NCBI RefSeq assembly: GCF_900114785.1
Contig: NZ_FOUG01000003.1
Span: forward strand, 1 to 64,000
Direction: 5' to 3'
Length of the DNA stretch: 64,000 nucleotides
Source of the DNA: Variovorax sp. OV329
GTDB taxonomy: Bacteria; Pseudomonadota; Gammaproteobacteria; Burkholderiales; Burkholderiaceae_C
Shown here: positions 35,877-46,364 of the stretch, in pieces
How positions within the stretch are numbered: position 1 is the stretch's first letter
How the letters are laid out: every line of letters starts with the position of its first letter
Notes under the pieces: generated by a model
Seen by the model: the letters and a program-made list of their open reading frames with translations, nothing else
What the model was told of the DNA's origin: nothing
Database searches by the model: none
Program-made: the position numbers and the translations under genes

Positions 35877-36236
35877 ATGCTGACCCGCTTGAACCTGCTC
35901 CTGCTGTTTGCCGTGATCGGCTCGGCGCTGTATCTGGTGCACATCGAGTACACCGCGCGCCAGCTCTACACGCAGATGCACAAGGCCGAGCAGGAGACGC
36001 GCCGCATCGAGCTGGACTTCGATCGCCTGCAGCTGGAAAAGCGCGCCCAGGCCACGCCGCTGCGCGTGGAAAAGCTCGCGCGCGAGCAGCTCAAGATGCG
36101 CACCGCCACGCCGGCCATCACGCAGTACGTGCGCCCCGACGGCACGGTGATTCCCGCGGTGGCACCGCTGCCGCCGACCACGCCGCCCACCGGCAAGCCG
36201 GCCCCCGCCGGCGCCGCTGCAAGGAGCCAGCGATGA
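35877..36236 (+). CDS. ftsL: Cell division protein FtsL
   Basis: This is a 119-residue bitopic protein. A membrane segment (LNLLLLFAVIGSALYLVHI) is followed by a coiled coil (LYTQMHKAEQETRRIELDFDRLQLEKRAQATPL) and a Pro/Ala-rich tail. FtsL pairs with FtsB and FtsQ to trigger FtsWI. GGGAGG precedes the ATG. A GTG at 35827 could extend it but is not needed. The end overlaps ftsI by four bases. Confidence 0.88.
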   Translation: MLTRLNLLLLFAVIGSALYLVHIEYTARQLYTQMHKAEQETRRIELDFDRLQLEKRAQATPLRVEKLAREQLKMRTATPAITQYVRPDGTVIPAVAPLPPTTPPTGKPAPAGAAARSQR

Positions 36237-37981
36237 GCCGGCGCAGCGTCCGCTACACCACCAGCCCCCTGCTGGCCAGCAAGACGCCGGTGTGGCGCAG
36301 CAAGTTCATCGTGGCCGGCATCGCGCTGGGCTTCGTGGTGCTGGCCGGCCGCGCGGCCTACGTGCAGGTGTTCGGCAACGCCTTCTTCCAGCGCCAGGGC
36401 GAGGTGCGCTATGCGCGCAACCTCGAGCTGCCGGCCAACCGCGGCCGCATCATGGACCGCAACGGGCTGCTGCTGGCCTCCAGCGTGGTGGCGCCCAGCA
36501 TCTGGGCCATCCCCGAGGACATCGAGCGCAACGACCCGGACACGCGCGCCAGGCTCAAGCAGGTCGCCAAGCTGCTGGAGATGCCGCAGAAGGACTTCGA
36601 CAAGAAGCTGGAGGACGAGGACAAGAGCTTCGTCTGGATCAAGCGCCAGGTCGACGAACCCATCGCCAAGCAGATCGCCGCGCTCAACGTCAAGGGCATC
36701 TACCAGCGCCGCGAGTACAAGCGCGAGTACCCCGAAGGCGAGTCGGCCGCGCACGTGGTGGGGTTCACCAACGTGGAGGACAGCGGCCAGGAAGGCATCG
36801 AGCTCTTCTTCGACAAGCAGCTGTCCGGCAAGGCCGGCACCCGCCGCGTCATCAAGGACCGCCTCGGCCGCGTGGTCGAGGGCGTCGGCGAGACGGTGCC
36901 CCCGACGGACGGCAAGGACATCCAGCTGTCCATCGACAGCAAGGTGCAGTTCTTCGCCTACCAGAAGCTGCGCGACGCCGTCACCGCCAACAAGGCCAAA
37001 GCCGGCAGCGTGGTGGTGCTCGATGCCGTCACCGGCGAGGTGCTGGCGCTGGCCAACTACCCCAGCTACGTGCCCGACAAGCGGCAGAACCTCACGGGCG
37101 AGCAGCTGCGCAATCGCGCGCTCACCGACTCCTTCGAGCCCGGCTCGACCATGAAGCCGATCACCGTGGCCGCCGCGCTGGAAGCCGGCCGTATCCAGCC
37201 GCAGACCGTGATCGACACCAGCCCCGGGCGCATGAGCCTGGGCGGCTTCACCATCAGCGACACGCACAACTACGGCGCGCTGACGGTGGAAGGCGTGATC
37301 CAGAAGTCCAGCAACATCGGCGCGCTCAAGATCTCGCAGCGCATGTCGCCGCAGGAGATGTGGAACACCTACACCGCGCTGGGCTACGGCCACAAGCCGC
37401 AGCTGCAGTTCCCCGGCGCGGTCACCGGGCGCCTGCGCCCGTGGAAGAGCTGGAAGCCGGTGGAGCAGGCGACCATGGCCTACGGCTACGGCCTGTCGGC
37501 CTCGCTTTTGCAAATGGCGCACTCGTACACCGCACTGGCGCATGACGGCGAGGTGCTGCCGCTGACCATCATCAAGAACAACGAGCCCGCCGTCGGCGTG
37601 AAGGTGTTTTCCGCGCAGACGGCCTCGTCGGTGCGCAAGATGCTGCAGATGGCCGCGGGCCCCGGCGGCACCGGCCCGCTGGCGCAGACCATCGGCTACT
37701 CGGTGGGCGGCAAGTCGGGCACCGCGCACAAGCAGGTGGGCAAGGGCTACGCGAGCAACAAGTACCGCGCCTGGTTCACCGGCATGGCACCCATCGGCAA
37801 GCCGCGCATCATCGTCGCGGTGATGGTGGACGAGCCCAGTGCCGGCAAGTACTTCGGCGGCCTGGTGGCCGCGCCCATCTTCAGCGAAGTGGTGCAGCAG
37901 ACGCTGCGCATGATGAACGTGCCGCCCGACCTGGCGGTCAAGCCGCTGGTGGTGACCACGGGCGTGGACGAGAGCTTCTAG
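36233..37981 (+). CDS. ftsI: Septal transpeptidase FtsI (PBP3)
   Basis: This is a 582-residue class B penicillin-binding protein. A single membrane segment (FIVAGIALGFVVLAGRAAYVQVF) precedes the pedestal domain and the transpeptidase. The catalytic serine lies in PGSTMKPITV, the SxN in QKSSNIGALK, and the KTG-type motif in GGKSGTAHKQ. It cross-links septal peptidoglycan with FtsW. The start overlaps ftsL; murE starts three bases after. Confidence 0.94.
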   Translation: MSRRSVRYTTSPLLASKTPVWRSKFIVAGIALGFVVLAGRAAYVQVFGNAFFQRQGEVRYARNLELPANRGRIMDRNGLLLASSVVAPSIWAIPEDIERNDPDTRARLKQVAKLLEMPQKDFDKKLEDEDKSFVWIKRQVDEPIAKQIAALNVKGIYQRREYKREYPEGESAAHVVGFTNVEDSGQEGIELFFDKQLSGKAGTRRVIKDRLGRVVEGVGETVPPTDGKDIQLSIDSKVQFFAYQKLRDAVTANKAKAGSVVVLDAVTGEVLALANYPSYVPDKRQNLTGEQLRNRALTDSFEPGSTMKPITVAAALEAGRIQPQTVIDTSPGRMSLGGFTISDTHNYGALTVEGVIQKSSNIGALKISQRMSPQEMWNTYTALGYGHKPQLQFPGAVTGRLRPWKSWKPVEQATMAYGYGLSASLLQMAHSYTALAHDGEVLPLTIIKNNEPAVGVKVFSAQTASSVRKMLQMAAGPGGTGPLAQTIGYSVGGKSGTAHKQVGKGYASNKYRAWFTGMAPIGKPRIIVAVMVDEPSAGKYFGGLVAAPIFSEVVQQTLRMMNVPPDLAVKPLVVTTGVDESF

Positions 37982-37984
37982 GCC

Positions 37985-39490
37985 ATGGTCCAGCAACTCC
38001 ACACCCCCGTCGAAGCTGCGCAGTGGCTGCGTGCGCGCGTGCGCGGCGCCCTGCACGCGGACAGCCGCCGCGTGGGTGCGGGCGACGGCTTCGTGGCCTG
38101 GCCCGGCGCCGCCACCGACGGCCGCGGCCATGTGCCCGATGCGCTGGCCAAGGGCGCGAGCGCCTGCCTGGTCGAGCGCGAGGGCGCCGAGGCCTTCGGC
38201 TTCAGCGGCGATGCGGTGGGCAGCTACGCCGGCCTGAAGGCCGCCACCGGCCCGATCGCGGCGCACTACTACGGGCATCCGTCCGAACAGATCGAGCTGC
38301 TGGCCGTGACAGGCACCAACGGCAAGACCTCCACCGCGTGGTGGCTGGCCGAGGCCATCTCCGGCCTGGGCGGCCGCGGACCCTGCGCCGTGGTCGGCAC
38401 GCTGGGCATCGGCAAGCCGCCGGAGCTGAGCTACACGGGCCTGACCACGCCCGACCCGGTGAGGCTGCAGCGTGCGCTGCGCGACTTCGTGGACCAGGGC
38501 TACTCGGCCTGCGCCATCGAGGCCTCGTCCATCGGCATCGTCGAGCGGCGCCTGGATGGCACGCGCATCGCGGTGGCCGTGTTCACCAACTTCACGCAGG
38601 ACCACCTGGACTACCACGGCAGCATGGACGCCTACTGGCGGGCCAAGGCGGAACTGTTCAACTGGCCGGGCCTCGAGGCCGCGGTGATCAACATCGATGA
38701 CGTGCAGGGCGCAAGCCTCGCGGCCGGCATGGCTGCGCGCGGCGCAGGCGCGGGCGTCGATCTCTGGACCCTCTCGACCGCCGGCAAGCCGGCGCGCCTT
38801 TCGGCGCGTGACATCGGCTACGACGCGCAGGGTTTGCGTTTCACCGTGGTCGAGAGCGGTGCGACGCCCATTTCCATGGCCACCGGCCTGATCGGCCAGT
38901 ACAACGTCGCCAACCTACTGGGCGTGCTGGGCACGCTGCGCTCGCTGGGGCTGACGCTGGCCGAGGCGGTGGCCGCCTGCGGCGTGCTCACGCCGGTGCC
39001 CGGCCGCATGGAGCGGGTGCCCGGCGAAGCCGGCTCGCCCATGGTGGTGGTCGACTATGCCCACACGCCCGACGCGCTGGACAAGGCGCTGGCCGGCCTC
39101 AAGCCGCTGGCGCAGCAGCGCGGCGGCCGGCTGTGGTGCCTGTTCGGCTGCGGCGGCGACCGCGACCCGATCAAGCGCCCCATGATGGGCGCCGTGGCCG
39201 AGGCGCAGGCCGACCGCGTGCTGGTCACCAGCGACAACCCGCGCAGCGAGAAGCCCGACGCCATCATCAGCCAGATCCTGCTGGGCCTTTCCAGCCCCGA
39301 GCGGGCCGAGGTCGAGGTGGACCGCGCCCGCGCCATCGCGCAGATCGTGGCCCAGGCCGGTGCGAAGGACGTGGTGCTGCTGGCTGGCCGCGGCCACGAG
39401 GCCTGGCAGGAAGTGGCGGGCGGCGAGCGCATCGCCTTCTCCGACCGCGCCCATGCCGCCGAGGCACTGGCCGCAAGGAGCGCCGCATGA
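37985..39490 (+). CDS. murE: UDP-MurNAc-tripeptide (meso-DAP) ligase MurE
   Basis: This is a 501-residue ligase adding meso-diaminopimelate to UDP-MurNAc-L-Ala-D-Glu. The P-loop is VTGTNGKTSTAWW, the carbamylated-lysine segment is DAYWRAKAELF, and DNPR in VLVTSDNPRSE marks meso-DAP specificity. Start ATG 37985 follows ftsI after three bases. The end overlaps murF by ATGA. Confidence 0.94.
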   Translation: MVQQLHTPVEAAQWLRARVRGALHADSRRVGAGDGFVAWPGAATDGRGHVPDALAKGASACLVEREGAEAFGFSGDAVGSYAGLKAATGPIAAHYYGHPSEQIELLAVTGTNGKTSTAWWLAEAISGLGGRGPCAVVGTLGIGKPPELSYTGLTTPDPVRLQRALRDFVDQGYSACAIEASSIGIVERRLDGTRIAVAVFTNFTQDHLDYHGSMDAYWRAKAELFNWPGLEAAVINIDDVQGASLAAGMAARGAGAGVDLWTLSTAGKPARLSARDIGYDAQGLRFTVVESGATPISMATGLIGQYNVANLLGVLGTLRSLGLTLAEAVAACGVLTPVPGRMERVPGEAGSPMVVVDYAHTPDALDKALAGLKPLAQQRGGRLWCLFGCGGDRDPIKRPMMGAVAEAQADRVLVTSDNPRSEKPDAIISQILLGLSSPERAEVEVDRARAIAQIVAQAGAKDVVLLAGRGHEAWQEVAGGERIAFSDRAHAAEALAARSAA

Positions 39491-40941
39491 CGACGACGCC
39501 CCGCATGATGACGCTCGCCCAGGCCCAGGCCTGGATTCCCGGCGCCCGCCTGGTGGGCAGCGCCGACACCGCCATTTCGCGCGTGCACACCGACACCCGC
39601 ACGCTCGCGGCCGGCGACCTGTTCGTCGCGCTGAAGGGCGAGCGCTTCGACGCCAACGAATTCCTGGGCCAGGCCAGGGCGGCCGGCGCGGTGGCCGCGC
39701 TGGCGCACGGCGGCCTGGAAGCCGCCGGCCTGGCCGGGCTGGAAGTGCCCGACACGCTGGCCGCGCTGGGCGCCCTGGCCAACGGCTGGCGCCGCCAGTT
39801 CGACATGCCGCTGATCGCGGTCACCGGCAGCAATGGCAAGACCACGGTCACGCAGATGATCGCGTCCATCCTCGCCGCCGGCGCGGGGCCCGATCACTCG
39901 CTGGCCACGCGCGGCAACTTCAACAACGAGGTGGGCCTGCCGCTCACGCTGCTGCGCATGAACGCGCAGCACCAGCTGGGCGTGGTCGAGCTGGGCATGA
40001 ACCACCCGGGCGAGATCTCGCGCCTGGCGGCCATCGCGCAGCCCACCATCGCGCTGGTCAACAACGCTCAGCGCGAGCACCAGGAATTCATGGCCACGGT
40101 GGAAGCCGTGGCGCGCGAGAACGGTGCCGTGTTCGAGGCCCTGCCGGCCGACGGCACCGCGGTGTTCCCGCATGGCGACGCCTTCAGCGCGCTGTGGGAA
40201 GAGATGGCGCGCGAAGGCCCCGGCCGCCGCACGATCAGCTTCGGCGAGCAGGCCGATGCCGACGTGTCGCTGGGCGATGCGGTCTGGCGCGGCGAGCATT
40301 GGGACGTGCAGATGCGCACGCCGCTGGGCCCGCTGCAGTGCCGCTTGCGCATTGCCGGCCGGCACAACGTGGTCAACGCCATGGCGGCCGCCGCCTGCGC
40401 GCTGGCCGCCGGCGTGTCGCTGGAAAAAATCGCGCAGGGCCTGGCCGCCTTCCAGCCGGTGGGCGGGCGCTCGAACGCGCGCGTGCTCATGCGCGCCGGC
40501 GGCCAGCCGCTCACGCTGGTGGACGACACCTACAACGCCAACCCCGACTCCATGCGCGCCGCCATCGACGTGCTGGCCGCGCTGCCGGCCCCGCACCTGC
40601 TGGTGATCGGCGACATGGGCGAGGTGGGCGACCAGGGGCCGCAGTTCCACGCCGAGATCGGCGCGTGGGCGGCCACCCGCGGCATCGAATGCGTGTACGC
40701 GCTGGGCACCGAGTCGGCGCACAGCATCGACGCCTACGATGCCGAGGCCACAGGCGCCGGCGAAAGCCGGCATTTCGACAACCAGTCGATCGAGTCGCTC
40801 AACGACGCCGTGAGGGCCAAGCTGCCCCAGGTGTCCAGCGTGCTCGTGAAGGGATCGCGCTTCATGAAGATGGAGCGCGTGGTGCAGGCGATTGCCGCAC
40901 ATGTCCAGACCAACGATTCCCAGGAGGCCGGACATGACTGA
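39487..40941 (+). CDS. murF: UDP-MurNAc-tripeptide--D-Ala-D-Ala ligase MurF
   Basis: This is a 484-residue ligase completing the UDP-MurNAc-pentapeptide. The N-terminus (AQAWIPGARLVGSADTAISRVHTDTR) is the usual MurF uridine-binding domain; P-loop is VTGSNGKTTVTQMI; ELGMNHPGEI and VDDTYNANPDS follow. Inner ATGs allow a start seven residues downstream. mraY begins 18 bases after the stop. Confidence 0.94.
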   Translation: MTTTPRMMTLAQAQAWIPGARLVGSADTAISRVHTDTRTLAAGDLFVALKGERFDANEFLGQARAAGAVAALAHGGLEAAGLAGLEVPDTLAALGALANGWRRQFDMPLIAVTGSNGKTTVTQMIASILAAGAGPDHSLATRGNFNNEVGLPLTLLRMNAQHQLGVVELGMNHPGEISRLAAIAQPTIALVNNAQREHQEFMATVEAVARENGAVFEALPADGTAVFPHGDAFSALWEEMAREGPGRRTISFGEQADADVSLGDAVWRGEHWDVQMRTPLGPLQCRLRIAGRHNVVNAMAAAACALAAGVSLEKIAQGLAAFQPVGGRSNARVLMRAGGQPLTLVDDTYNANPDSMRAAIDVLAALPAPHLLVIGDMGEVGDQGPQFHAEIGAWAATRGIECVYALGTESAHSIDAYDAEATGAGESRHFDNQSIESLNDAVRAKLPQVSSVLVKGSRFMKMERVVQAIAAHVQTNDSQEAGHD

Positions 40942-40959
40942 CGTTCCGGACGCATCCCC

Positions 40960-42138
40960 ATGCTGATGAGCCTGGCCCAATGGCTGCAGACCCTGTCGCC
41001 CGAGTTCGGGTTCCTGCGCGTCTTCCAGTACCTGACCTTCCGCGCGCTGATGGCGGCGCTGACCGCGCTGCTGGTCGGCCTCCTCGCCGGCCCGGCCGTG
41101 ATCCGGCGCCTGACGGCGCTGAAGATCGGCCAGCCGGTGCGCGGCTACGCCATGGAAACCCACCTGGTGAAGAGCGGCACGCCCACCATGGGCGGCGTGC
41201 TGGTGCTCTTTGCCATCGCACTGGCCACGCTGCTGTGGTTCGACCTGAGCAACCGCTTCGTCTGGATCGTGCTGTGGGTCACGCTGGGCTTCGGCGCCAT
41301 CGGCTGGGTGGACGACTGGCGCAAGGTGGTCAAGAAGGACCCGGAGGGCATGCGCTCGCGCGAGAAGTACTTCTGGCAGTCGCTGATCGGCCTGATGGCC
41401 GCCTTCTATCTTCTGTTCAGCATCTCCGAAGTGTCGAACTGGCGCGTGCTGGAGCTGTTCTACGCCTGGGTGCGCTCGGGCTTCGACCTGGATTTCCCGC
41501 CCAAGACCAACCTGCTGGTGCCCTTCTTCAAGGAGATCAGCTACCCGCTGGGCGGCGTGGGCTTCGTGGTGCTGACCTACCTGGTGATCGTGGGCGCGAG
41601 CAACGCGGTGAACCTCACCGACGGCCTGGACGGCCTGGCGATCATGCCGGTGGTGATGGTGGGCTCTGCCCTGGGCGTGTTCGCCTACGTCACCGGCAGC
41701 GCGGTGTATTCCAAGTACCTCTTGTTCCCGAACATTCCGGGCTCGGGCGAGCTGCTGGTGTTCTGCTCGGCGATGGCGGGCGCGGGCCTGGCCTTCCTGT
41801 GGTTCAACACGCACCCGGCGCAGGTCTTCATGGGCGACGTGGGCGCGCTGGCGCTGGGCGGCGCGCTGGGCACCATCGCGGTGATCGTCCGCCAGGAAAT
41901 CGTGTTCTTCATCATGGGCGGCATCTTCGTGGTCGAGGCCATCTCGGTGATGGCCCAGGTGAGCTACTTCAAGTACACCAAGCGCCGCTTCGGCGAAGGC
42001 CGCCGCGTGTTGAAGATGGCGCCGCTGCACCACCACTTCGAGAAGAGCGGCTGGCGCGAGACGCAGGTCGTGGTGCGCTTCTGGATCATCACGATGCTGC
42101 TGTGCCTCGTGGGCCTGTCCACCCTCAAGCTGCGATAG
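40960..42138 (+). CDS. mraY: Phospho-MurNAc-pentapeptide translocase MraY
   Basis: This is a 392-residue polytopic enzyme that makes lipid I. Conserved blocks are [35 protein letters not shown] (catalytic aspartates), [12 protein letters not shown] and the [11 protein letters not shown] loop. About ten membrane segments are predictable. The gene is followed after 13 bases by the murD GTG. Confidence 0.95.
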   Translation: MLMSLAQWLQTLSPEFGFLRVFQYLTFRALMAALTALLVGLLAGPAVIRRLTALKIGQPVRGYAMETHLVKSGTPTMGGVLVLFAIALATLLWFDLSNRFVWIVLWVTLGFGAIGWVDDWRKVVKKDPEGMRSREKYFWQSLIGLMAAFYLLFSISEVSNWRVLELFYAWVRSGFDLDFPPKTNLLVPFFKEISYPLGGVGFVVLTYLVIVGASNAVNLTDGLDGLAIMPVVMVGSALGVFAYVTGSAVYSKYLLFPNIPGSGELLVFCSAMAGAGLAFLWFNTHPAQVFMGDVGALALGGALGTIAVIVRQEIVFFIMGGIFVVEAISVMAQVSYFKYTKRRFGEGRRVLKMAPLHHHFEKSGWRETQVVVRFWIITMLLCLVGLSTLKLR

Positions 42139-42151
42139 AGGGACGACAGAA

Positions 42152-44005
42152 GTGAAGCATCTCGACCAACTCCACGTGCTGATCCTGGGCCTGGGCGCCT
42201 CGGGTCTGGCCATGGCGCGCTGGTGCGTTCGCCACGGCGCCGTGGTGACCGTGGCCGACACGCGCGAGGCGCCGCCGCAGCTGGCGACGCTGAAGTCGGA
42301 GTTGCCGTCTGCGACCTTCGTCGGCGGGCCCTTCAGCGCCGCCCTGGTGGAAGGCACCGCGATCCGCGCGGTCTACTGCTCGCCCGGGCTGTCGCCGCAG
42401 GTGATGGCGCCGGTGGTGTCGGTTGCGCGTTCGATCGGGCTGCCGGTGGGCGGCGAGCTCGACCTGTTTGCGCAGGCGCTGGCCGACCTGGCGGTGCCGC
42501 CGGTGGTCGAGACGGCTGAAGATGAAGCGACGGAAGGCGAGGCGTCCGAGGCAGCGACGCCTGACGCAGATACGGTCACTGCCCCTGAAGATCAGGCCTC
42601 GGAACGGCAGGCGGCGCCGGCCGAAGCGGCCGTCGAAGCCGGCACTGACGCTGTCGCCCGGACCGAGATCGAAGCGGAAGCCGAAGCCGAAGCCGAAGCA
42701 ACCGAGTCCCCACTTGAAGATGAGCAGCCCGCGCCGCCTGCGAGCGACGAGTCCGTCGCCCCCGCAGATGAGGAAGGCGATGCCCCGGTGCCCGTGGTCG
42801 AGCCCCCCAAGCCGCGCGGCTACGAGCCCGCGGTGCTGGCCATCACCGGTACCAACGGCAAGACGACGGTCACCTCGCTCACCGGCCAACTGGTGGAGCG
42901 GGCGGGCAAGCGCGTGGCGGTGGCCGGCAACATCGGCCCCACGCTGCTGGACACGCTGGCCGCGCGCATGGACGCGCAGGACCTGCCCGAGGTGTGGGTG
43001 CTGGAACTCTCCAGCTTCCAGCTCGACGGCGTGCAGGGCTTCGAGCCCACCGCCGCCGTCGTGCTCAACGTCACGCAGGACCACCTCGACTGGCATGGCG
43101 ACATGGACGCCTACGCCAAGGCCAAGGCGCGCATCTTCGGCAAGAAGGGCCTGATGGTGCTCAACCGCGACGACGCGATCGTGATGGCCATGCTGCCGCC
43201 GCCGGTGAAGGTGAAGCTGCAGCGACCGCAGATCCGCGCGCACATCACCTTCGGCGCCGACCTGCCACGCCGGCCGGGCGACTTCGGCATCGAGCGCGTC
43301 AACGGCATGGCCTGGCTGGTGCGGGCCCACGAGGCGGATGAGACCATCAAGCGCAAGCGCGGCGCGGTGGTGGAGGAAGAGATCCACCTGCAGCGCCTGA
43401 TGCCCGCCGACGCCCTGCGCATCCGCGGCCAGCACAACGCGCTGAACGCGCTGGCTGCGCTGGCGCTGGCGGTGTCCGCCGGCTGCAGCCTGGCACCCAT
43501 GCTCTACGGCCTGCGCGAGTACAGCGGCGAGCCGCATCGTGTGGAACCAGTGGCGATCATCGACGAGGTCGAGTACTTCGACGACAGCAAGGGCACCAAC
43601 GTCGGTGCCACCGTGGCCGCGCTCACCGGCCTGGGCGTGGACCGCCGCGTGGTGCTGATCCTGGGCGGCGAAGGCAAGGGGCAGGACTTCTCGCCGCTGG
43701 CCGAACCGGTGTCGCGCCATGCGCGAGCCGTGATCCTGATCGGCCGCGACGCACCCATCATCGAAGAGGCGCTGGCCGGCACCGGCGTCAGCCTGCAGCA
43801 CGCGGCTTCGATGGAAGAGGCGGTGAACGCCGCGTCGCGCCGCGCGAATCCGGGTGATGCGGTACTGCTTTCCCCGGCCTGTGCCAGCTTCGACATGTTC
43901 AAGGACTATGCGCACCGAGCCGCCGTGTTCTGCGAGGCGGTGCAGGTGCTGGTCGACTCGCCCCGCACCGCGGGCCTGGACGACGACGAAGGAGCCCCCG
44001 CGTGA
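42152..44005 (+). CDS. murD: UDP-MurNAc-L-Ala--D-Glu ligase MurD with acidic linker insert
   Basis: This is 617 residues from GTG 42152; MurD is usually about 440-460. Domain 1 ends about residue 116 ([16 protein letters not shown]). A Glu/Ala/Pro-rich, low-complexity stretch of about 105 residues then precedes the P-loop [30 protein letters not shown]-type [16 protein letters not shown] and the late [15 protein letters not shown] segment are normal, so the enzyme should be active. The insert is a linker between the UDP-binding and ATPase domains. It includes a six-base GCCGAA-type repeat coding [10 protein letters not shown]. It overlaps ftsW by ATGA-type overlap. Confidence 0.92.
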   Translation: MKHLDQLHVLILGLGASGLAMARWCVRHGAVVTVADTREAPPQLATLKSELPSATFVGGPFSAALVEGTAIRAVYCSPGLSPQVMAPVVSVARSIGLPVGGELDLFAQALADLAVPPVVETAEDEATEGEASEAATPDADTVTAPEDQASERQAAPAEAAVEAGTDAVARTEIEAEAEAEAEATESPLEDEQPAPPASDESVAPADEEGDAPVPVVEPPKPRGYEPAVLAITGTNGKTTVTSLTGQLVERAGKRVAVAGNIGPTLLDTLAARMDAQDLPEVWVLELSSFQLDGVQGFEPTAAVVLNVTQDHLDWHGDMDAYAKAKARIFGKKGLMVLNRDDAIVMAMLPPPVKVKLQRPQIRAHITFGADLPRRPGDFGIERVNGMAWLVRAHEADETIKRKRGAVVEEEIHLQRLMPADALRIRGQHNALNALAALALAVSAGCSLAPMLYGLREYSGEPHRVEPVAIIDEVEYFDDSKGTNVGATVAALTGLGVDRRVVLILGGEGKGQDFSPLAEPVSRHARAVILIGRDAPIIEEALAGTGVSLQHAASMEEAVNAASRRANPGDAVLLSPACASFDMFKDYAHRAAVFCEAVQVLVDSPRTAGLDDDEGAPA

Positions 44006-45309
44006 ACAGCGCAGCCGCCGCCGCCAGCCAGAGCACGTCCGCACGCACGGGCGGCTTCCTGCGCCGCCTTTTCGGCCGCGCGCGAGAAGGCATGGACGCG
44101 ATGCCCATGCACCTGCCGGTGCACCTGGGCGGCGCCGGCGTCACGCAGACGCGCGCCGAGCCGGTGCGGGTGCTGGGCTTCGACCAGGCGCTGCTGTGGG
44201 TCACGGTGGCGCTGCTGGCCTGGGGGCTGGTGATGGTCTATTCGGCCTCGATCGCCATCGGCGACAACCCGCGCTTCGCCCGGGCCAACTACCAGGAGAC
44301 CTACTTCCTGGCGCGCCATGCGGTGTCGCTGGTGGTGGCCATGGTCGCGGCGCTGCTGGCCTTCCAGGTGCCCATGCGCAACTGGGAGCGCGCAGCGCCC
44401 TGGCTCTTCATTGCCGCGCTGCTGCTGCTGGTGGCGGTGCTCATTCCGCACGTGGGCCGCAGCGTGAACGGCGCGCGCCGCTGGATCCCGCTGGGCATCA
44501 CCAATTTCCAGCCCTCCGAACTGGCCAAGCTGGCCATGGTCATGTATGCGGCCAGCTACATGGTGCGCAAGATGGAGATCAAGGAGCGCTTCTTCCGCGC
44601 CGTGCTGCCGATGGGCGTCGCGGTGGTGGTGGTGGGCATGCTGCTGCTGGCCGAGCCCGACATGGGCGCCTTCATGGTGATCGCCGTGATCGCCATGGGC
44701 ATCCTGTTCCTGGGCGGCGTGAATGCGCGCATGTTCTTCGTCATCGCCACGCTGGTGGTGGTGGCCTTCGGGATGATCGTGGCGTCCTCGCCCTGGCGGC
44801 GCGAGCGCATCTTTGCCTACCTGGACCCGTGGAGCGAGACCAACGCGCTGGGCAAGGGCTACCAGCTGTCGCACTCGCTCATCGCCATCGGTCGCGGCGA
44901 GATCTTCGGCGTGGGCCTGGGCGGCAGCGTCGAGAAGCTGCACTGGTTGCCCGAGGCGCATACCGACTTCCTGATGGCCGTGATCGGCGAGGAGTTCGGC
45001 CTGGTGGGCGTGTTGACCGCCATCGTGCTGTTCCTGTGGATGACGCGCCGCATCATGCACATCGGCCGCCAGGCGATCGCGCTGGACCGCGTGTTCTCCG
45101 GCCTGGTGGCGCAGGGCGTGGGCGTGTGGATGGGCTTCCAGACCTTCATCAACATGGGCGTGAACCTGGGCGCGCTGCCCACCAAGGGCCTCACGCTGCC
45201 GCTGATGAGCTATGGGGGCTCGGCCATCATCATGAACCTCATCGCGCTCGCGGTCGTGCTTCGCATCGACTACGAGAATCGCGTGCTGATGCGAGGGGGC
45301 CGCGTATGA
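44002..45309 (+). CDS. ftsW: Septal peptidoglycan polymerase FtsW
   Basis: This is a 435-residue SEDS glycosyltransferase starting at a GTG that overlaps murD. About 65 hydrophilic residues precede the first of some ten membrane segments. [23 protein letters not shown] [17 protein letters not shown] and the final [21 protein letters not shown] are SEDS signatures. It polymerises lipid II with FtsI. It overlaps murG by four bases. Confidence 0.94.
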   Translation: MNSAAAAASQSTSARTGGFLRRLFGRAREGMDAMPMHLPVHLGGAGVTQTRAEPVRVLGFDQALLWVTVALLAWGLVMVYSASIAIGDNPRFARANYQETYFLARHAVSLVVAMVAALLAFQVPMRNWERAAPWLFIAALLLLVAVLIPHVGRSVNGARRWIPLGITNFQPSELAKLAMVMYAASYMVRKMEIKERFFRAVLPMGVAVVVVGMLLLAEPDMGAFMVIAVIAMGILFLGGVNARMFFVIATLVVVAFGMIVASSPWRRERIFAYLDPWSETNALGKGYQLSHSLIAIGRGEIFGVGLGGSVEKLHWLPEAHTDFLMAVIGEEFGLVGVLTAIVLFLWMTRRIMHIGRQAIALDRVFSGLVAQGVGVWMGFQTFINMGVNLGALPTKGLTLPLMSYGGSAIIMNLIALAVVLRIDYENRVLMRGGRV

Positions 45310-46364
45310 GGACGGCGCTGATCATGGCCGGCGGCACCGGTGGCCACATCTTCCCCGGCCTGGCCGTGGCCGAGGCACTGCGCTCGCGCGGCTGGCGCGT
45401 GCACTGGCTGGGCGCGCCCACCGGCATGGAGAAGCAGCTGGTGCCGCCGCGCGGCTTCGCCTTCGAGCCGGTGGAGTTCGGCGGCGTGCGCGGCAAGGGC
45501 CTGGTCACGCTGGCCTTCCTGCCGCTCAAGCTGCTGCGCGCCTTCTGGCAGAGCATCGGCGTGGTGCGCCGCGTGAAGCCCGACGTGGTCGTCGGCCTGG
45601 GCGGCTACATCACCTTCCCGGGCGGCATGATGAGCGTGCTGCTGGGCAAGCCGCTGGTGCTGCACGAGCAGAACTCGGTCGCCGGCATGGCCAACAAGGT
45701 GCTGGCCGGCGTGGCCGACCGCATCTTCTCCGCCTTTCCCAACGTGCTGAAGAAGGCCAAGTGGGTGGGCAATCCGCTGCGCGAGGCCTTCCTCGAGCAG
45801 CCCGACCCGGCCACGCGCTTCGCCGGGCGCACCGGCCCGCTGAAACTGCTGGTGGTGGGCGGCAGCCTGGGCGCCAAGGCGCTCAACAGCATCGTGCCGC
45901 AGGCGCTGGCCCGCATCGCCGAAGTCGAGCGGCCCATCGTGCTGCACCAGAGCGGCGCAAAGCAGATCGACGAACTGCGCGCCAACTACACCGCGGCCGG
46001 CGTCGAAGCCGAGCTGACGCCGTTCATCGACGAGACCGCGCAGGCGTACGCCGCGGCCGATCTCGTCATCGCGCGCGCCGGCGCCAGCACCGTGACCGAG
46101 ATCGCGGCGGTGGGTGCGGCGGCGCTCTTCGTTCCATTTCCTTCGGCGGTGGACGACCACCAGACCACCAACGCGCGCTTCCTTGTCGACGCGGGAGGCG
46201 GCTGGCTCGTTCAACAGTCCGAGCTCACACCTGAATTGCTTTCCGATTTGCTGCAGAAAACCACACGCGGCGCGCTGCTCGAGCGCGCCATCAAGGCCAA
46301 GAGCCTGCAAAAGACCGAAGCGGTCATCGAAGTCGTCCGTGCCTGCGAGGAGCTCGCCAAATGA
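45306..46364 (+). CDS. murG: UDP-GlcNAc transferase MurG
   Basis: This is a 352-residue GT28 enzyme that adds GlcNAc to lipid I to give lipid II. Motifs are [16 protein letters not shown] at the start, [37 protein letters not shown] and [12 protein letters not shown] with the donor-binding loop. It acts at the inner face of the membrane. The end overlaps murC by ATGA. Confidence 0.95.
   Translation: MRTALIMAGGTGGHIFPGLAVAEALRSRGWRVHWLGAPTGMEKQLVPPRGFAFEPVEFGGVRGKGLVTLAFLPLKLLRAFWQSIGVVRRVKPDVVVGLGGYITFPGGMMSVLLGKPLVLHEQNSVAGMANKVLAGVADRIFSAFPNVLKKAKWVGNPLREAFLEQPDPATRFAGRTGPLKLLVVGGSLGAKALNSIVPQALARIAEVERPIVLHQSGAKQIDELRANYTAAGVEAELTPFIDETAQAYAAADLVIARAGASTVTEIAAVGAAALFVPFPSAVDDHQTTNARFLVDAGGGWLVQQSELTPELLSDLLQKTTRGALLERAIKAKSLQKTEAVIEVVRACEELAK

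Noticed and set aside
39055..42357. 1100-residue minus-strand frame over murF, mraY and murD
   Set aside because: It is antisense to three well-supported genes and has the His/Arg-rich composition typical of shadow frames in GC-rich DNA.
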